A stretch of 64,000 nucleotides of DNA from the NCBI RefSeq assembly GCF_003201675.2, contig NZ_CP029287.2, forward strand, positions 434,001-498,000, written 5' to 3'. Shown one piece after another: positions 26,403 to 34,544 of the stretch. Each line of letters begins with the position of its first letter. The stretch's first letter is position 1. The translations under genes were made by a program, and so were the position numbers. Below the pieces are notes generated by a model that was not told where the DNA came from, did no database searches, and saw only the letters and a program-made list of their open reading frames with translations. This stretch comes from Metallosphaera hakonensis JCM 8857 = DSM 7519. GTDB taxonomy: Archaea; Thermoproteota; Thermoprotei_A; Sulfolobales; Sulfolobaceae.

Positions 26403-26680
26403 GTGGAAAGTGTGAAGTCCCAGAAAGAGAACGAGCTGGACGTCGCGAGGAGCAAGTTCATCAGGGCCTTCAATTTCGTAACTGGGATACTTAGGATGAA
26501 GAGGCTGAGCAGGAAGGTCGCGTTGGGTTTAGCGCTCATATTGATCGGAGGAAGGGCCAGCGTTAGGAACGCCTCCATCTCGTTCGGGCTGAACCACGCT
26601 AGTGTTTCTGACAAGTTCTTAGGTAGAAACCAGAGATTTTTAGAGCAAATACTTACTGGAACTACTAGCGAACTTGTTGA
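26403..26680 (+). pseudogene. ISB transposase, N-terminal part
   Basis: Encodes ENELDVARSKFIRAFNFVTG, then RLSRKVALGLAL and NASISFGLNHA, closely matching the N-terminus of the second ISB copy at 53900. A 68-bp MITE interrupts it at 26600-26667. Excision gives NHANLL, and ISA copy 3 then cuts the gene at TTGA. The continuation RALEYLED is at 16954 on the other side of an inversion. The ISB terminal sequence (CAGTTGTTCTATTTTCC) starts near 26327. Confidence 0.88.
26600..26667. mobile_element. MITE, TAGTRTTTCC-type, 68 bp
   Basis: Flanked by GC at 26598-26599 and 26668-26669. Excision with one GC leaves AAC CAC GCG AAC TTG TTG, in frame and homologous to NYANSL in the other ISB copy. A TA duplication would leave the wrong frame. 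Confidence 0.88.
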
Positions 26681-27965
26681 GAGAGTGTCCCGAACGCAAA
26701 TAATTGAATAAATCTATGTACAAGTTCATGGAGAATTATTCAAAAGAGAAGGTAAATTGGTGAGAAATTTTGAATTTTCTTTTGACGTTAAAGGTCGCGT
26801 AATACTTATAGGGAACCGGGACGTTGTAATACCGATAGATATGAAACCGTGGATACAATACTACAACGGTACGGTTCCCTACGAATACTTGTCATCGTGG
26901 CATAAAACTCTTGTGAAGATGAACTACATGTTGGTCACGTCGGAGGTGTTGTCGCGTCTAGATGACTTCGTGTTGAGGGCGTTGATAGTCATGGTCGTGT
27001 GGAGGTGTTCCTACAGGAACGTGCGGAGCTTCTACATGACTGACGTGGTGGTAAGGTGGTTCCTAGGGGAGTGCAAGTCCAAGTCGGAGATCCACAGGAG
27101 GGCCAAGGGATTTAGGGAAGTGTTCAAGGAGGCCTTCAAGGAACATGTAAAGGAGTTGGAGGGGAAGTTGAGCGCGCTAACTGACTACCTGCCCAGCAGC
27201 GCGTTATATGGGAAGGTCTGGAAACTTTGGGCTGTGGACTCCTTCATAATCGAGGTCCCCTTCGGGAAGAGGAACAGGGAGACCTTGAAGAAGAAGTTCG
27301 AGCTCGAACTGAGGCAGGGGAAGTTGAGGGACGCAGCTGACCGGCTCTACCAATTCATGAAGTGCAAGATAAGGAGGAGGTTTAAGGGACAGTTCACCAA
27401 GAAGAGGAATCGAAGTTACTTCGGCTTCAAGGTATTCATAGCCATATCGCCCACAATGTTGATCCACGAGATTCAGGTTGAATTGGCCAACTTCCCTGAC
27501 AACGAGGTCGACTTCTTCCTAAGCGGTTACAAGGTAGTGGACAGAGGATTCGTGGGGAAGTCCTCGACCTGGTTGATCGGCTTCCCCAGTTTCAGGAGGC
27601 ACGTGGAGTTCTTCGGGACCTTCTTGAAGAACTACTGGAGACCCTACGCGGTTGACAGGGAGATGACCGAACTCTTCGTCTACGTCATCGCGTTGATCTA
27701 CAACTCCTCGATGTACACCTCGGTCCTGTCTCGGGTCCCCGAGACTCAGCTCGCCCATTGACTTCTCGAGCGAGCAAGTCGAGTGGGGTAGTGAGGGGTA
27801 TGTTGAAAATTCTGTTTTTCTCCACAATTGGTTAATTTGTCTTACAGTATAAGATCGATCTTCAGTTACACTGAAAGATATAACTGTATTTCATCCTTGA
27901 AATCTTATAATATTATATTTCTCTCTTGATATTTTTATTCAATTATTTGCGTTCGGGACACTCTC
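26681..27965 (+). mobile_element. ISA copy 3 (1285 bp), right breakpoint of an inversion
   Basis: Complete, with TTGA on both sides (26677-26680, 27966-27969). The left flank is ISB transposase N-terminus and the right flank is a tandem-array unit, the reciprocal of copy 2. Confidence 0.93.
26757..27761 (+). CDS. ISA transposase, copy 3
   Basis: 334-residue DDE transposase with intact frame, identical in protein sequence to copies 1 and 2. Its element also shares with copy 2 a noncoding variant (GGTTAATTTGTC) absent from copy 1, as expected for recombination partners. Confidence 0.88.
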   Translation: MVRNFEFSFDVKGRVILIGNRDVVIPIDMKPWIQYYNGTVPYEYLSSWHKTLVKMNYMLVTSEVLSRLDDFVLRALIVMVVWRCSYRNVRSFYMTDVVVRWFLGECKSKSEIHRRAKGFREVFKEAFKEHVKELEGKLSALTDYLPSSALYGKVWKLWAVDSFIIEVPFGKRNRETLKKKFELELRQGKLRDAADRLYQFMKCKIRRRFKGQFTKKRNRSYFGFKVFIAISPTMLIHEIQVELANFPDNEVDFFLSGYKVVDRGFVGKSSTWLIGFPSFRRHVEFFGTFLKNYWRPYAVDREMTELFVYVIALIYNSSMYTSVLSRVPETQLAH

Positions 27966-27979
27966 TTGAGGTATAACGT

Positions 27980-28192
27980 GAGAATGTCCGGAATGTAAAA
28001 AATTCAATTTATATTGCGGAGAATATTCATGTTTTTATTATCTTTACAATGAATAATTCGAATCATCTATCTCGGGGAACGGAGTCTCACGATAGACTGT
28101 TTACAGGTTATCCAGATATAACCTTATACCTAGAATAATTCTGGTTCTCATTTTAATATTTTCGCCGAAATATTTACATTCCGGACATTGTC
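27980..28192. mobile_element. 213-bp ISA-related MITE, copy 1
   Basis: Termini GAGAATGTCCGGAATGTAAA and, read inward from the right, GACAATGTCCGGAATGTAAA, related to the ISA and 58427 element ends. A 4-bp duplication ACGT flanks it (27976-27979, 28193-28196). It is inserted in a unit of the 25-bp tandem array. Nearly identical to 36371-36582. No gene. Confidence 0.9.
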
Positions 28193-28215
28193 ACGTGTTA
28201 CTCACTGTTGAGGTA
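28193..28215 (-). repeat. Last unit of the 25-bp tandem array
   Basis: ACGTGTTACTCACTGTTGAG and then GTATAA, the reverse complement of the unit at 18240. With 27966-27979 it reconstitutes the array after removal of the MITE. Confidence 0.85.
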
Positions 28216-28268
28216 TAATAAGATCTAATACCAAGGGAGTTTAAGGGGCTTCATAACACGACCAGCTC

Positions 28269-28880
28269 TCAGTCTAGGTCATATGCCGAAACAATCTTAC
28301 TTATGGAATTTCTAAGATGATATAGAAAGTCCTGCTTGGATACCCCAAGGCTATCTGCAACGTCCTTGGCTTTTATTGACCTTGGATAGTTAAAGTAACC
28401 CATGGACATTGCGACCTTTAACATGTATATCTCCTTCTCTGTGAGACCCGAATCAATTAGATTAGGAAGTTTTACTTCATTAAAGACAACGTTCTTAACT
28501 CCGAATCTCTCCATCAAGTTATTAACTATGGTTTTGCTAAAGGTAACAATTTCCCAGGATTCCACACCATCTCTAACTATATTTTTATAGTCCAAAACGT
28601 TATTTCCGAGTCCTAATATTGCACCGGATACAGTTGTATTAAGGTCCTCAACAAATTCCACAATATAACCGCCCTTTAGTTTTCTGAATTTCAATACTTC
28701 ATCCACGTTATCAGCCCTTTTTAAGTCCTGCACAATTTGTGTTGGTGAGGCCACGACAACGTTAACCTTTCGCCTATTATATTGAGTAAGTTTTAGCGTA
28801 ACGACCTTTTCATCTCGGATCTTATTAGTCCAACAACCCTGATGTATCAACGAAAACTTAACCTTGTATAACTTCTTCAT
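28269..28880 (-). CDS. Bacterioopsin-activator-type (HTH_10) transcription regulator
   Basis: 203 residues. The C-terminal 55 form the HTH_10 domain: LTEKEIYMLKVAMSMGYFNY, PRSIKAKDVADSLGVSKQDF and LYHLRNSISKI. The N-terminal 140 form an alpha/beta sensor region without clear ligand motifs. The family controls metabolic and stress genes in haloarchaea and Sulfolobales. No target is evident; the nearest divergent gene is the AAA ATPase at 29175. Confidence 0.82.
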   Translation of the reverse strand: MKKLYKVKFSLIHQGCWTNKIRDEKVVTLKLTQYNRRKVNVVVASPTQIVQDLKRADNVDEVLKFRKLKGGYIVEFVEDLNTTVSGAILGLGNNVLDYKNIVRDGVESWEIVTFSKTIVNNLMERFGVKNVVFNEVKLPNLIDSGLTEKEIYMLKVAMSMGYFNYPRSIKAKDVADSLGVSKQDFLYHLRNSISKIVSAYDLD

Positions 28881-29113
28881 TCCAACATTATACCAATGTG
28901 TACATTAATAAGCGTGATATTGAAATTGAAAATGTTAGATTCTGGTCTCACCCGTAAGTTGTAATACGCCCTATCACTTAGAATAGCTAAATTAAGAAAC
29001 AATTCTTTATATCTATGAATTGAGAAAAAATGAGATTTACTGTAATTATACTGAGAGAATCTGATTTGCTCGCGTTGAATTAAGTGGTAACTCACGAAAA
29101 TTGGTCCCAACAA

Positions 29114-29156
29114 GACCAGTTTCAACGTTAAACTGGTCAGAAATTGACTTATATTT
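29114..29156 (+). promoter_or_regulatory. Palindromic operator-like site and TATA box of the second AAA ATPase
   Basis: GACCAGTTT (29114-29122) and AAACTGGTC (29130-29138) form a perfect 9-bp inverted repeat with a 7-base centre. The TATA box (ACTTATATTT, 29147-29156) follows, and the ATG is at 29175. The site overlaps the expected BRE, so a bound protein could repress. Confidence 0.7.
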
Positions 29157-29174
29157 GACCGCCAAGATTCCCCT

Positions 29175-30413
29175 ATGGAGGAGAAGTTCAAGAGAGTCAT
29201 TGCAGAGTGGCTCACCTCTGAATTTCCTTACATAATGCAGAGAGAGGTCTCCTTACCTCTGGATAGGGATTACATCATCACCGTGACTGGGGGAAGGAGG
29301 AGCGGAAAAACCTTCCTCCTCTACCAAACTGCTCAAGAGATTGTCAAACGTGGGTTGGCATCCCGGGACGAAATTCTGTACGTCGACTTTGAGGACTACA
29401 GGCTCAAGGGAGTTTCAGTAGATGACCTGGACAAGTTATTGGTTTCCTTCATGGAATTAACTGGAAAGCAGCCAAAGTACCTGTTTCTGGACGAAATCCA
29501 GAACGTAAAGGATTACGGTAGTTGGTTTAGGAGAAAGCTGAACGCCAGGGTCTACCTCTCAGGTTCTTCCTCCCTATTAACCCCGCTGAACATTGCGGAG
29601 GAGTTAAGGGGGAGAAGTGTGAGCTATGAGGTTTACCCGCTATCCTTTAAGGAGTTCTTGAGGTTTAAAGGGGTATCATACAACCCCCTCCTCTCCTATA
29701 CCCCCGAGAGAGGGATGATACTCTCCTCGCTCAGAGAATACCTATACTATGGATCATATCCTGCAGTTGTCCTTGAGAGGGAGGACAAGGTTAGGCTTTT
29801 ACGTTCGTATTTCGATTCAGTGGTAGTGAGGGATCTCTCCCTCGTACCTCCCGCTGTTGCGGAGACCTTTGCTTCCTATTTGATAGCTAACTACTCCAAC
29901 GTCGTAACGATCAATAGGGTTTACAATTACATGAGAAGTCTCGGTATCAAAATAGGTAAGGAGACGACCATAGAGCTCTTCTCCAAGGGGAAGGAGAGCT
30001 ACTTCTCATTTCTCGTTGAGGAGTTCGAGAAGAGTGAAAGTAAGAGGAAGGCGAATCCCAAGAAGCTCTACGTAATTGACACCGGGTACTCTACAGCCTT
30101 AGGTTACGAATTCTCCATATCCAGGGCCATGGAGAACGCGGTTTTCATAGAACTCTTGAGGAGAGGACATAAGGAGGTATATTACTGGAAGGGGAATAGG
30201 GAGGTCGACTTCGTAGTGAGTAGGAATTTCTCTCCGGTCGCTCTGATTCAAGTGACTTACGCAGATGATGGCGTAGAGGAGAGGGAAATTGAGGGAATAA
30301 TGGAGGCTCGGAGGGAACTTAAGACTGAAAATTCCTTAATCCTCACTTGGGATTACGAAGGGGAGATCAAGGGAATAAGGGCATTACCGCTTTGGAAGTG
30401 GTTATTAAGTTAA
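29175..30413 (+). CDS. AAA ATPase (AAA_14/DUF4143 type)
   Basis: 412 residues. Walker A is GGRRSGKT (residues 39-46), Walker B is YLFLDEIQNV (about 103), followed by LSGSSS and the family signature YPLSFKEFLRF. The C-terminal nuclease-like part has GNREVDFVVS, but the usual ExK is replaced by IQVTY, so this copy probably lacks cleavage activity. Leaderless start from a TATA box 19-28 bases upstream. It is one of three relatives in the window (1687, 30648), each with palindromic promoter elements. Confidence 0.82.
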   Translation: MEEKFKRVIAEWLTSEFPYIMQREVSLPLDRDYIITVTGGRRSGKTFLLYQTAQEIVKRGLASRDEILYVDFEDYRLKGVSVDDLDKLLVSFMELTGKQPKYLFLDEIQNVKDYGSWFRRKLNARVYLSGSSSLLTPLNIAEELRGRSVSYEVYPLSFKEFLRFKGVSYNPLLSYTPERGMILSSLREYLYYGSYPAVVLEREDKVRLLRSYFDSVVVRDLSLVPPAVAETFASYLIANYSNVVTINRVYNYMRSLGIKIGKETTIELFSKGKESYFSFLVEEFEKSESKRKANPKKLYVIDTGYSTALGYEFSISRAMENAVFIELLRRGHKEVYYWKGNREVDFVVSRNFSPVALIQVTYADDGVEEREIEGIMEARRELKTENSLILTWDYEGEIKGIRALPLWKWLLS

Positions 30414-30574
30414 CGACAAGACGTTGGAATTAGGTTATAGTAGTGTAATCTTCTGGAAAAATAGAAGTTACGTACCTACTGGAACCGCTTCTTAATTTTT
30501 AGCCGAGATATTACGCCAAGATCTTCTGTCAAACCCTCTTAAATTGAAAGTAATATGTGTAAGTCTTCATGTTC

Positions 30575-30622
30575 TGGAGTATACTCCAAAACTTTATGAC
30601 CTGGATTCTGGAGTATATTCCA
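30575..30622 (+). promoter_or_regulatory. Twin palindromes around a TATA box, third AAA ATPase
   Basis: TGGAGTATACTCCA (30575-30588, a perfect palindrome) and TGGAGTATATTCCA (30609-30622) lie 34 bp centre to centre, with TTTATG between them as TATA box. The geometry matches the sites at 1635-1687 although the sequence is different. Confidence 0.8.
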
Positions 30623-30647
30623 AATTAATGTTAAAGACATAAAGGCA

Positions 30648-31194
30648 GTGTTAAAGGAGCAAAGGGAGGAGGCCATTGAACTGATTTCCGACAAAAGAGT
30701 AATCCCAAGAGATATGCCCAACTTGCTGAATTTCCTCTCCATACTCAACATCTTAGTGATCTTGGGAGTTAGGAGATCTGGAAAATCTACACTTTGGGTC
30801 CTCTTATTGAAAGGAGAGGAATTCGCCTACGTGAACTTCGACGATGAAAGACTAAGAAAGCTGACCATCGAAGACCTTTCAGGGGTTGAGGAAGGAATTT
30901 ACACAATCTATGGAAACCCTATACTTCCTGAGATCTTAAGGGGCAACATAACCTTCTCTGGTACATTGAGTGGCTATGGATGCTACATTGTACTTTAGAC
31001 TATGACTAAGTATAAATATCTTCTCCTTGACGAAATTCAGAACGTAAATGGGTGGGAGCCCTTCGTCAGCCGGTTGAGGAGGGAAGGTAAACGGGTAATA
31101 GTAACTGGGAGTAATTCCAAGCTCCTATCAGAAGAGCTCTCCACCTCCTTAACTGGAAGGCATGTGGACTATCTACTCTTCCCTTTCTCCTTTT
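30648..31194 (+). pseudogene. Third AAA ATPase, interrupted by a MITE and truncated
   Basis: Walker A GVRRSGKS occurs about 40 residues from the first usable codon (GTG 30648). An out-of-frame ATG at 30628, where the promoter predicts the start, suggests a lesion near the N-terminus. The 91-bp element at 30922-31012 splits the gene. Excising it with one TA restores GIYTIYGNPKYLLLDEIQNV, which includes Walker B. The frame then runs to LLFPFSF, where another element (31195) replaces the C-terminal two thirds. Not functional. Confidence 0.85.
30922..31012. mobile_element. 91-bp MITE with TA target duplication, copy 2
   Basis: TA at 30920-30921 and 31013-31014. Ends TACTTCCTGAGATC and, inward from the right, TACTTAGTCATAG. 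The restored ATPase frame proves the boundaries. Confidence 0.9.
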
Positions 31195-31368
31195 AGCAGT
31201 TGTTATACTTTCCCTCGGTAATACATGATCTCCAGTATTGTCAAGAAAGTTTTTTGGTATCTAACTGAATAAAAAGTATGGAGGAATTTCCTGGATTTAT
31301 TGAAAAATATTTAAGAAAAGCCTCAGACTGATGAAGATGTTTAGTCGCGTAAAAGTATAACAACTGCT
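31195..31368. mobile_element. ISB-related MITE, about 174 bp
   Basis: Starts AGCAGTTGTTATACTTTCCC and ends AAAGTATAACAACTGCT, a 17-bp terminal inverted repeat shared with ISB (26325 and 57463). It has an ISB-like left subterminal segment (CCTCGGTAATAC) and no coding sequence. It truncates the ATPase gene. Confidence 0.8.
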
Positions 31369-31456
31369 GTTGGATAAGGACTCGAGATCCTCGTCAAGCT
31401 CCCAACCTCTGATTTACATCTCCCTCAGTTTTGGAGTTCCTTTTCACGTATCTTGA

Positions 31457-32737
31457 GAGAGTGTCCCGAACGCAAATAATTGAATAAAAATATCAAGAGA
31501 GAAATATAATATTATAAGATTTTAAGGATGAAATACAGTTATATCTTTCAGTGTAACTGAAGATCGATCTTATACTGTAAGGCAAATTAACCAATTGTGG
31601 AGAAAAACAGAATTTTCAACATACTCCTCACTACCCCACTCGAATCGCGCGAGAAGTCAATGGGCGAGCTGAGCCTCGGGGACCCTAGACAGGACCGAGG
31701 TGTACATCGAGGAGTTGTAGATCAACGCGATGACGTAGACGAAGAGCTCGGTCATCTCCCTGTCAACCGCGTAGGGTCTCCAGTAGTTCTTCAAGAAGGT
31801 CCCGAAGAACTCCACGTGCCTCCTGAAACTGGGGAAGCCGATCAACCAGGTCGACGTTTTCCCCACGAATCCCCTGTCGGCTATCTTGTAACCGCTTAGG
31901 AAGAAGTCGACCTCGTTGTCAGGGAAGTTGGCCAGTTTCACCCGAATCTCGTGGACCAACATGGTAGGCGATATCGCTATGAAGACCTTAAAGCCGAAGT
32001 AACTTCGATTCCTCTTCTTGGTGAACTCGCCCTTGAACCTCCTGCTTATCTTGCAGTTCACGAATTGGTAGAGCAACTTGGGCAAGTCCCTGTACTTCCT
32101 CTGCTTCAGGCTCAGCCGGATCTTCTTCTTCAAGGTCTCCCTGTTCCTCTTCCCGAAGGGGACCTCGATTATGAAGGAGTCCACAGCCCAAAGTTTCCAG
32201 ACCTTCCCATATAACGCGCTGCTGGGCAGGTAGTCAGTTAGCGCGCTCAACTTCCCCTCCAACTCCTTTACATGTTCCTTGAAGGCCTCCTTGAACACCT
32301 CCCTAAATCCCTTGGCTCTCCTGTGGATCTCCGACTTGGACTTGCACTCCCCTAGGAACCACCTTACCACCACGTCAGTCATGTAGAAGCTCCGCACGTT
32401 CCTGTAGGAACACCTCCACACGACCATGACTATCAACGCCCTCAACACGAAGTCATCTAGACGCGACAACACCTCCGACGTGACCAACATGTAGTTCATT
32501 TTCACAAGAGTTTTATGCCACGATGACAAGTATTCGTAGGGAACCGGACCGTTGTAGTATTGTATCCACGGTTTCATATCGATCGGTATTACAACGTCCC
32601 GGTTCCCTATAAGTATTACGCGACCTTTAACGTTAAAAGAAAATTCAAAATTTCTCACCAATTTATCTTCTCTTCTGAAAAATTCTCCATGAACTTGTAC
32701 ATAGATTTATTCAATTATTTGCGTTCGGGACACTCTC
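31457..32737 (-). mobile_element. ISA copy 4 (1281 bp), divergent in the middle
   Basis: Full inverted repeats, TTGA duplication (31453-31456, 32738-32741). Inserted near the 3' end of a membrane-protein gene. Confidence 0.92.
31657..32661 (-). CDS. ISA transposase, copy 4 (mosaic variant)
   Basis: 334 residues. The first 177 and the last 60 or so are almost identical to copies 1-3, but residues about 178-262 differ strongly (KKKIRLSLKQRKYRDLPKLL in place of KKKFELELRQGKLRDAADRL; KIADRG in place of KVVDRG). Catalytic residues are kept. The block pattern suggests recombination between related elements. Confidence 0.88.
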   Translation of the reverse strand: MVRNFEFSFNVKGRVILIGNRDVVIPIDMKPWIQYYNGPVPYEYLSSWHKTLVKMNYMLVTSEVLSRLDDFVLRALIVMVVWRCSYRNVRSFYMTDVVVRWFLGECKSKSEIHRRAKGFREVFKEAFKEHVKELEGKLSALTDYLPSSALYGKVWKLWAVDSFIIEVPFGKRNRETLKKKIRLSLKQRKYRDLPKLLYQFVNCKISRRFKGEFTKKRNRSYFGFKVFIAISPTMLVHEIRVKLANFPDNEVDFFLSGYKIADRGFVGKTSTWLIGFPSFRRHVEFFGTFLKNYWRPYAVDREMTELFVYVIALIYNSSMYTSVLSRVPEAQLAH

Positions 32738-33726
32738 TTGAGGCCATTCCCAGTCTTAATGTAGTGAGGGTGAAGTTGTCCCTGATCATGAAAATGAAGT
32801 ATAAGGTTGGTAAGATAAAGAAAATAGAGGAAACCTCCAGGTTCCAAAATCTCAGTAGATATGCCAAGAGAAGGAGGACTGGGACGGGGATCATCTTTCC
32901 GTAGTTGTATCTAGAGGTGGAATAGGTTATACAACCGAAAAAGAACGGAGCCATCAAACCCAAGGCGAAGGCGTGGATTTCCTCCCCTAGGAAAACAGAG
33001 GAGATGGAAGCAATAACTGGGGCCAGGAGCGATAGGAGGGCAGTGAGATTGAACTTAACCCTCTTGGTCCCGAGGAGAAGCCACAAACCGTAACTGATGA
33101 TCAGGATTGGGAAAAACTTGGGGAAGAAACTGGTCACGATCACTAGGCCCAGAATGGGGAGCTGTCTCCGTCCGAACTTTGGCTTCAGTCCTAAGGTCGC
33201 CGAGAAAACTCCTACGTTTACGCCCAGCAAATACAGAAGTAAAGGAATCACCAATACCCAAATTTTCAGAGGATAAAGGAACCAAGCTAGAGAAGAGGCA
33301 AGGGGAGAGGAGAGAACCAGCCAGTTAACCGGGAACTTACTCCCATAGGACTTGATGTCCCTTATCCCCCAAACCTCTACGCCTATCAAGGCGAGCGACG
33401 CTAGGGCTTGAAAGGGATACACAGGTATGGCCAGTAGAACCAAGGAGATCAAATGAAGAGCCAGATAGTTTCTAGCGGGAAAGAAGAGCCTCTGGAACAT
33501 TCCAAAGTAGATCGAGTAGGTTCCTATCATCATCAAGAGGGGGTGAAACGTTATGTTCTCGAACAGGGATATCCCTCCTATGCACCAATAGATCAACCCT
33601 AACACCAGAAAGGGTACGTTAACTCCCCAAGGTTCAATCTCTTTCATGAGGGAAACTCCCCTCTATCACATTAATTGTTAACCCTAAATGTTAAGGGTTT
33701 CAAGAGGTTGTCCAGAGCTCAAGGTC

Positions 33727-34323
33727 TCAGGCCTTCTCCCTGAGGTAGAGGGCCAGCTTGTTGAGGTCCCTAACTATTACGTCCACTTCAAGGAAAGGAT
33801 CTAATTTCCTTGTTCCCCTGTTTACATAAACTGTTCCCATTCCTGCGTTCTTCGCCCCCATCAGATCGAAGGTGTTCGCTGAGACCAGAAAGGACGGATA
33901 ACCCTCATTCTCCATGAAGAACTTATAGACCTTGGGAGAGGGCTTATACTCCCCCACCTGCTCGGCTGAGTAAATCCCCTTAAAATACTTGAGGATTCCG
34001 TTCCTCTCAAGGTGTTCCCTCACTTCCTCCACTGAACCGTTGCTCAGGGCAAAGACCTCTGCCAGGGAGGAAATTTCAGCTAGGGAGGAGACGTCGCCAT
34101 GGGCCTTTAAGTTCCTCCAAATCTCCATTAGCTGCGGCTCTGATCCCTCATGTTCGTTGAGATAGCTCCTTACAGCCATAGAGGTGATCTCCCGAAACGG
34201 AAGGAATTTTCCCATTATAGTGAATAACCATGTGTATTCCAGTTGCTTCCTCCTTGCCTCCTCAGGAAATGAGGAGGTATCTAGAAGAGTGCCGAACACG
34301 TCGAAGGCCAAAATGATTTTCAT
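33727..34323 (-). CDS. HAD-superfamily hydrolase, 2-haloacid dehalogenase type
   Basis: 198 residues. Motif I is FDVFGTLLDT with nucleophile D8, motif II is ALSNGS, motif III lysine is in YKPSPKVYKFF, and motif IV is replaced by VSANTFDLMGAKNAGM, as in L-2-haloacid dehalogenases. The role could be dehalogenation or phosphatase activity. Transcribed toward the membrane-protein gene, with its own start near a non-repeat intergenic region. Confidence 0.8.
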   Translation of the reverse strand: MKIILAFDVFGTLLDTSSFPEEARRKQLEYTWLFTIMGKFLPFREITSMAVRSYLNEHEGSEPQLMEIWRNLKAHGDVSSLAEISSLAEVFALSNGSVEEVREHLERNGILKYFKGIYSAEQVGEYKPSPKVYKFFMENEGYPSFLVSANTFDLMGAKNAGMGTVYVNRGTRKLDPFLEVDVIVRDLNKLALYLREKA

Positions 34324-34544
34324 GGAGTTAAAGAGTATTGGGCAGATTAAAGGGTTTCCATTGATATTTCATTTATTATTGGATATTTTTATGAAAACTA
34401 GTCTTATCTTTGTTGATTGCACGATGGGCGATTCGGATGATTTGAATTGCAATTTATGAATAGATACATTTTATAATAAAGTAAGCTGTTGAGAATGTAT
34501 CCCCACTACTGACCTCCTCCCCACCCTAAATGGTAGACCCAAAA

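Larger units (their letters stand above)
31394..33647 (-). pseudogene. Polytopic membrane protein, C-terminus displaced by ISA copy 4
   Basis: About 300 residues with 8-9 hydrophobic segments (VPFLVLGLIYWCIGGISLF, LISLVLLAIPVYPFQALAS and others), family unknown. ISA copy 4 sits after GMAS. Removing it and one TTGA extends the frame to RYVKRNSKTEGDVNQRLGA and a stop at 31394. With the IS in place the tail becomes RECPERK from the IS end, so nearly the whole protein may still be made. Function unknown. Confidence 0.75.

Noticed and set aside
26598-26669. TA target duplication for the 68-bp MITE (IS630/Tc1-like)
   Set aside because: A TA duplication leaves the host transposase out of frame; the 2-bp GC duplication restores it.
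26681-26711. Common C-terminal tail RVSRTQIIE on several proteins
   Set aside because: It is translation of the ISA terminal repeat fused to interrupted genes, not a conserved protein motif.
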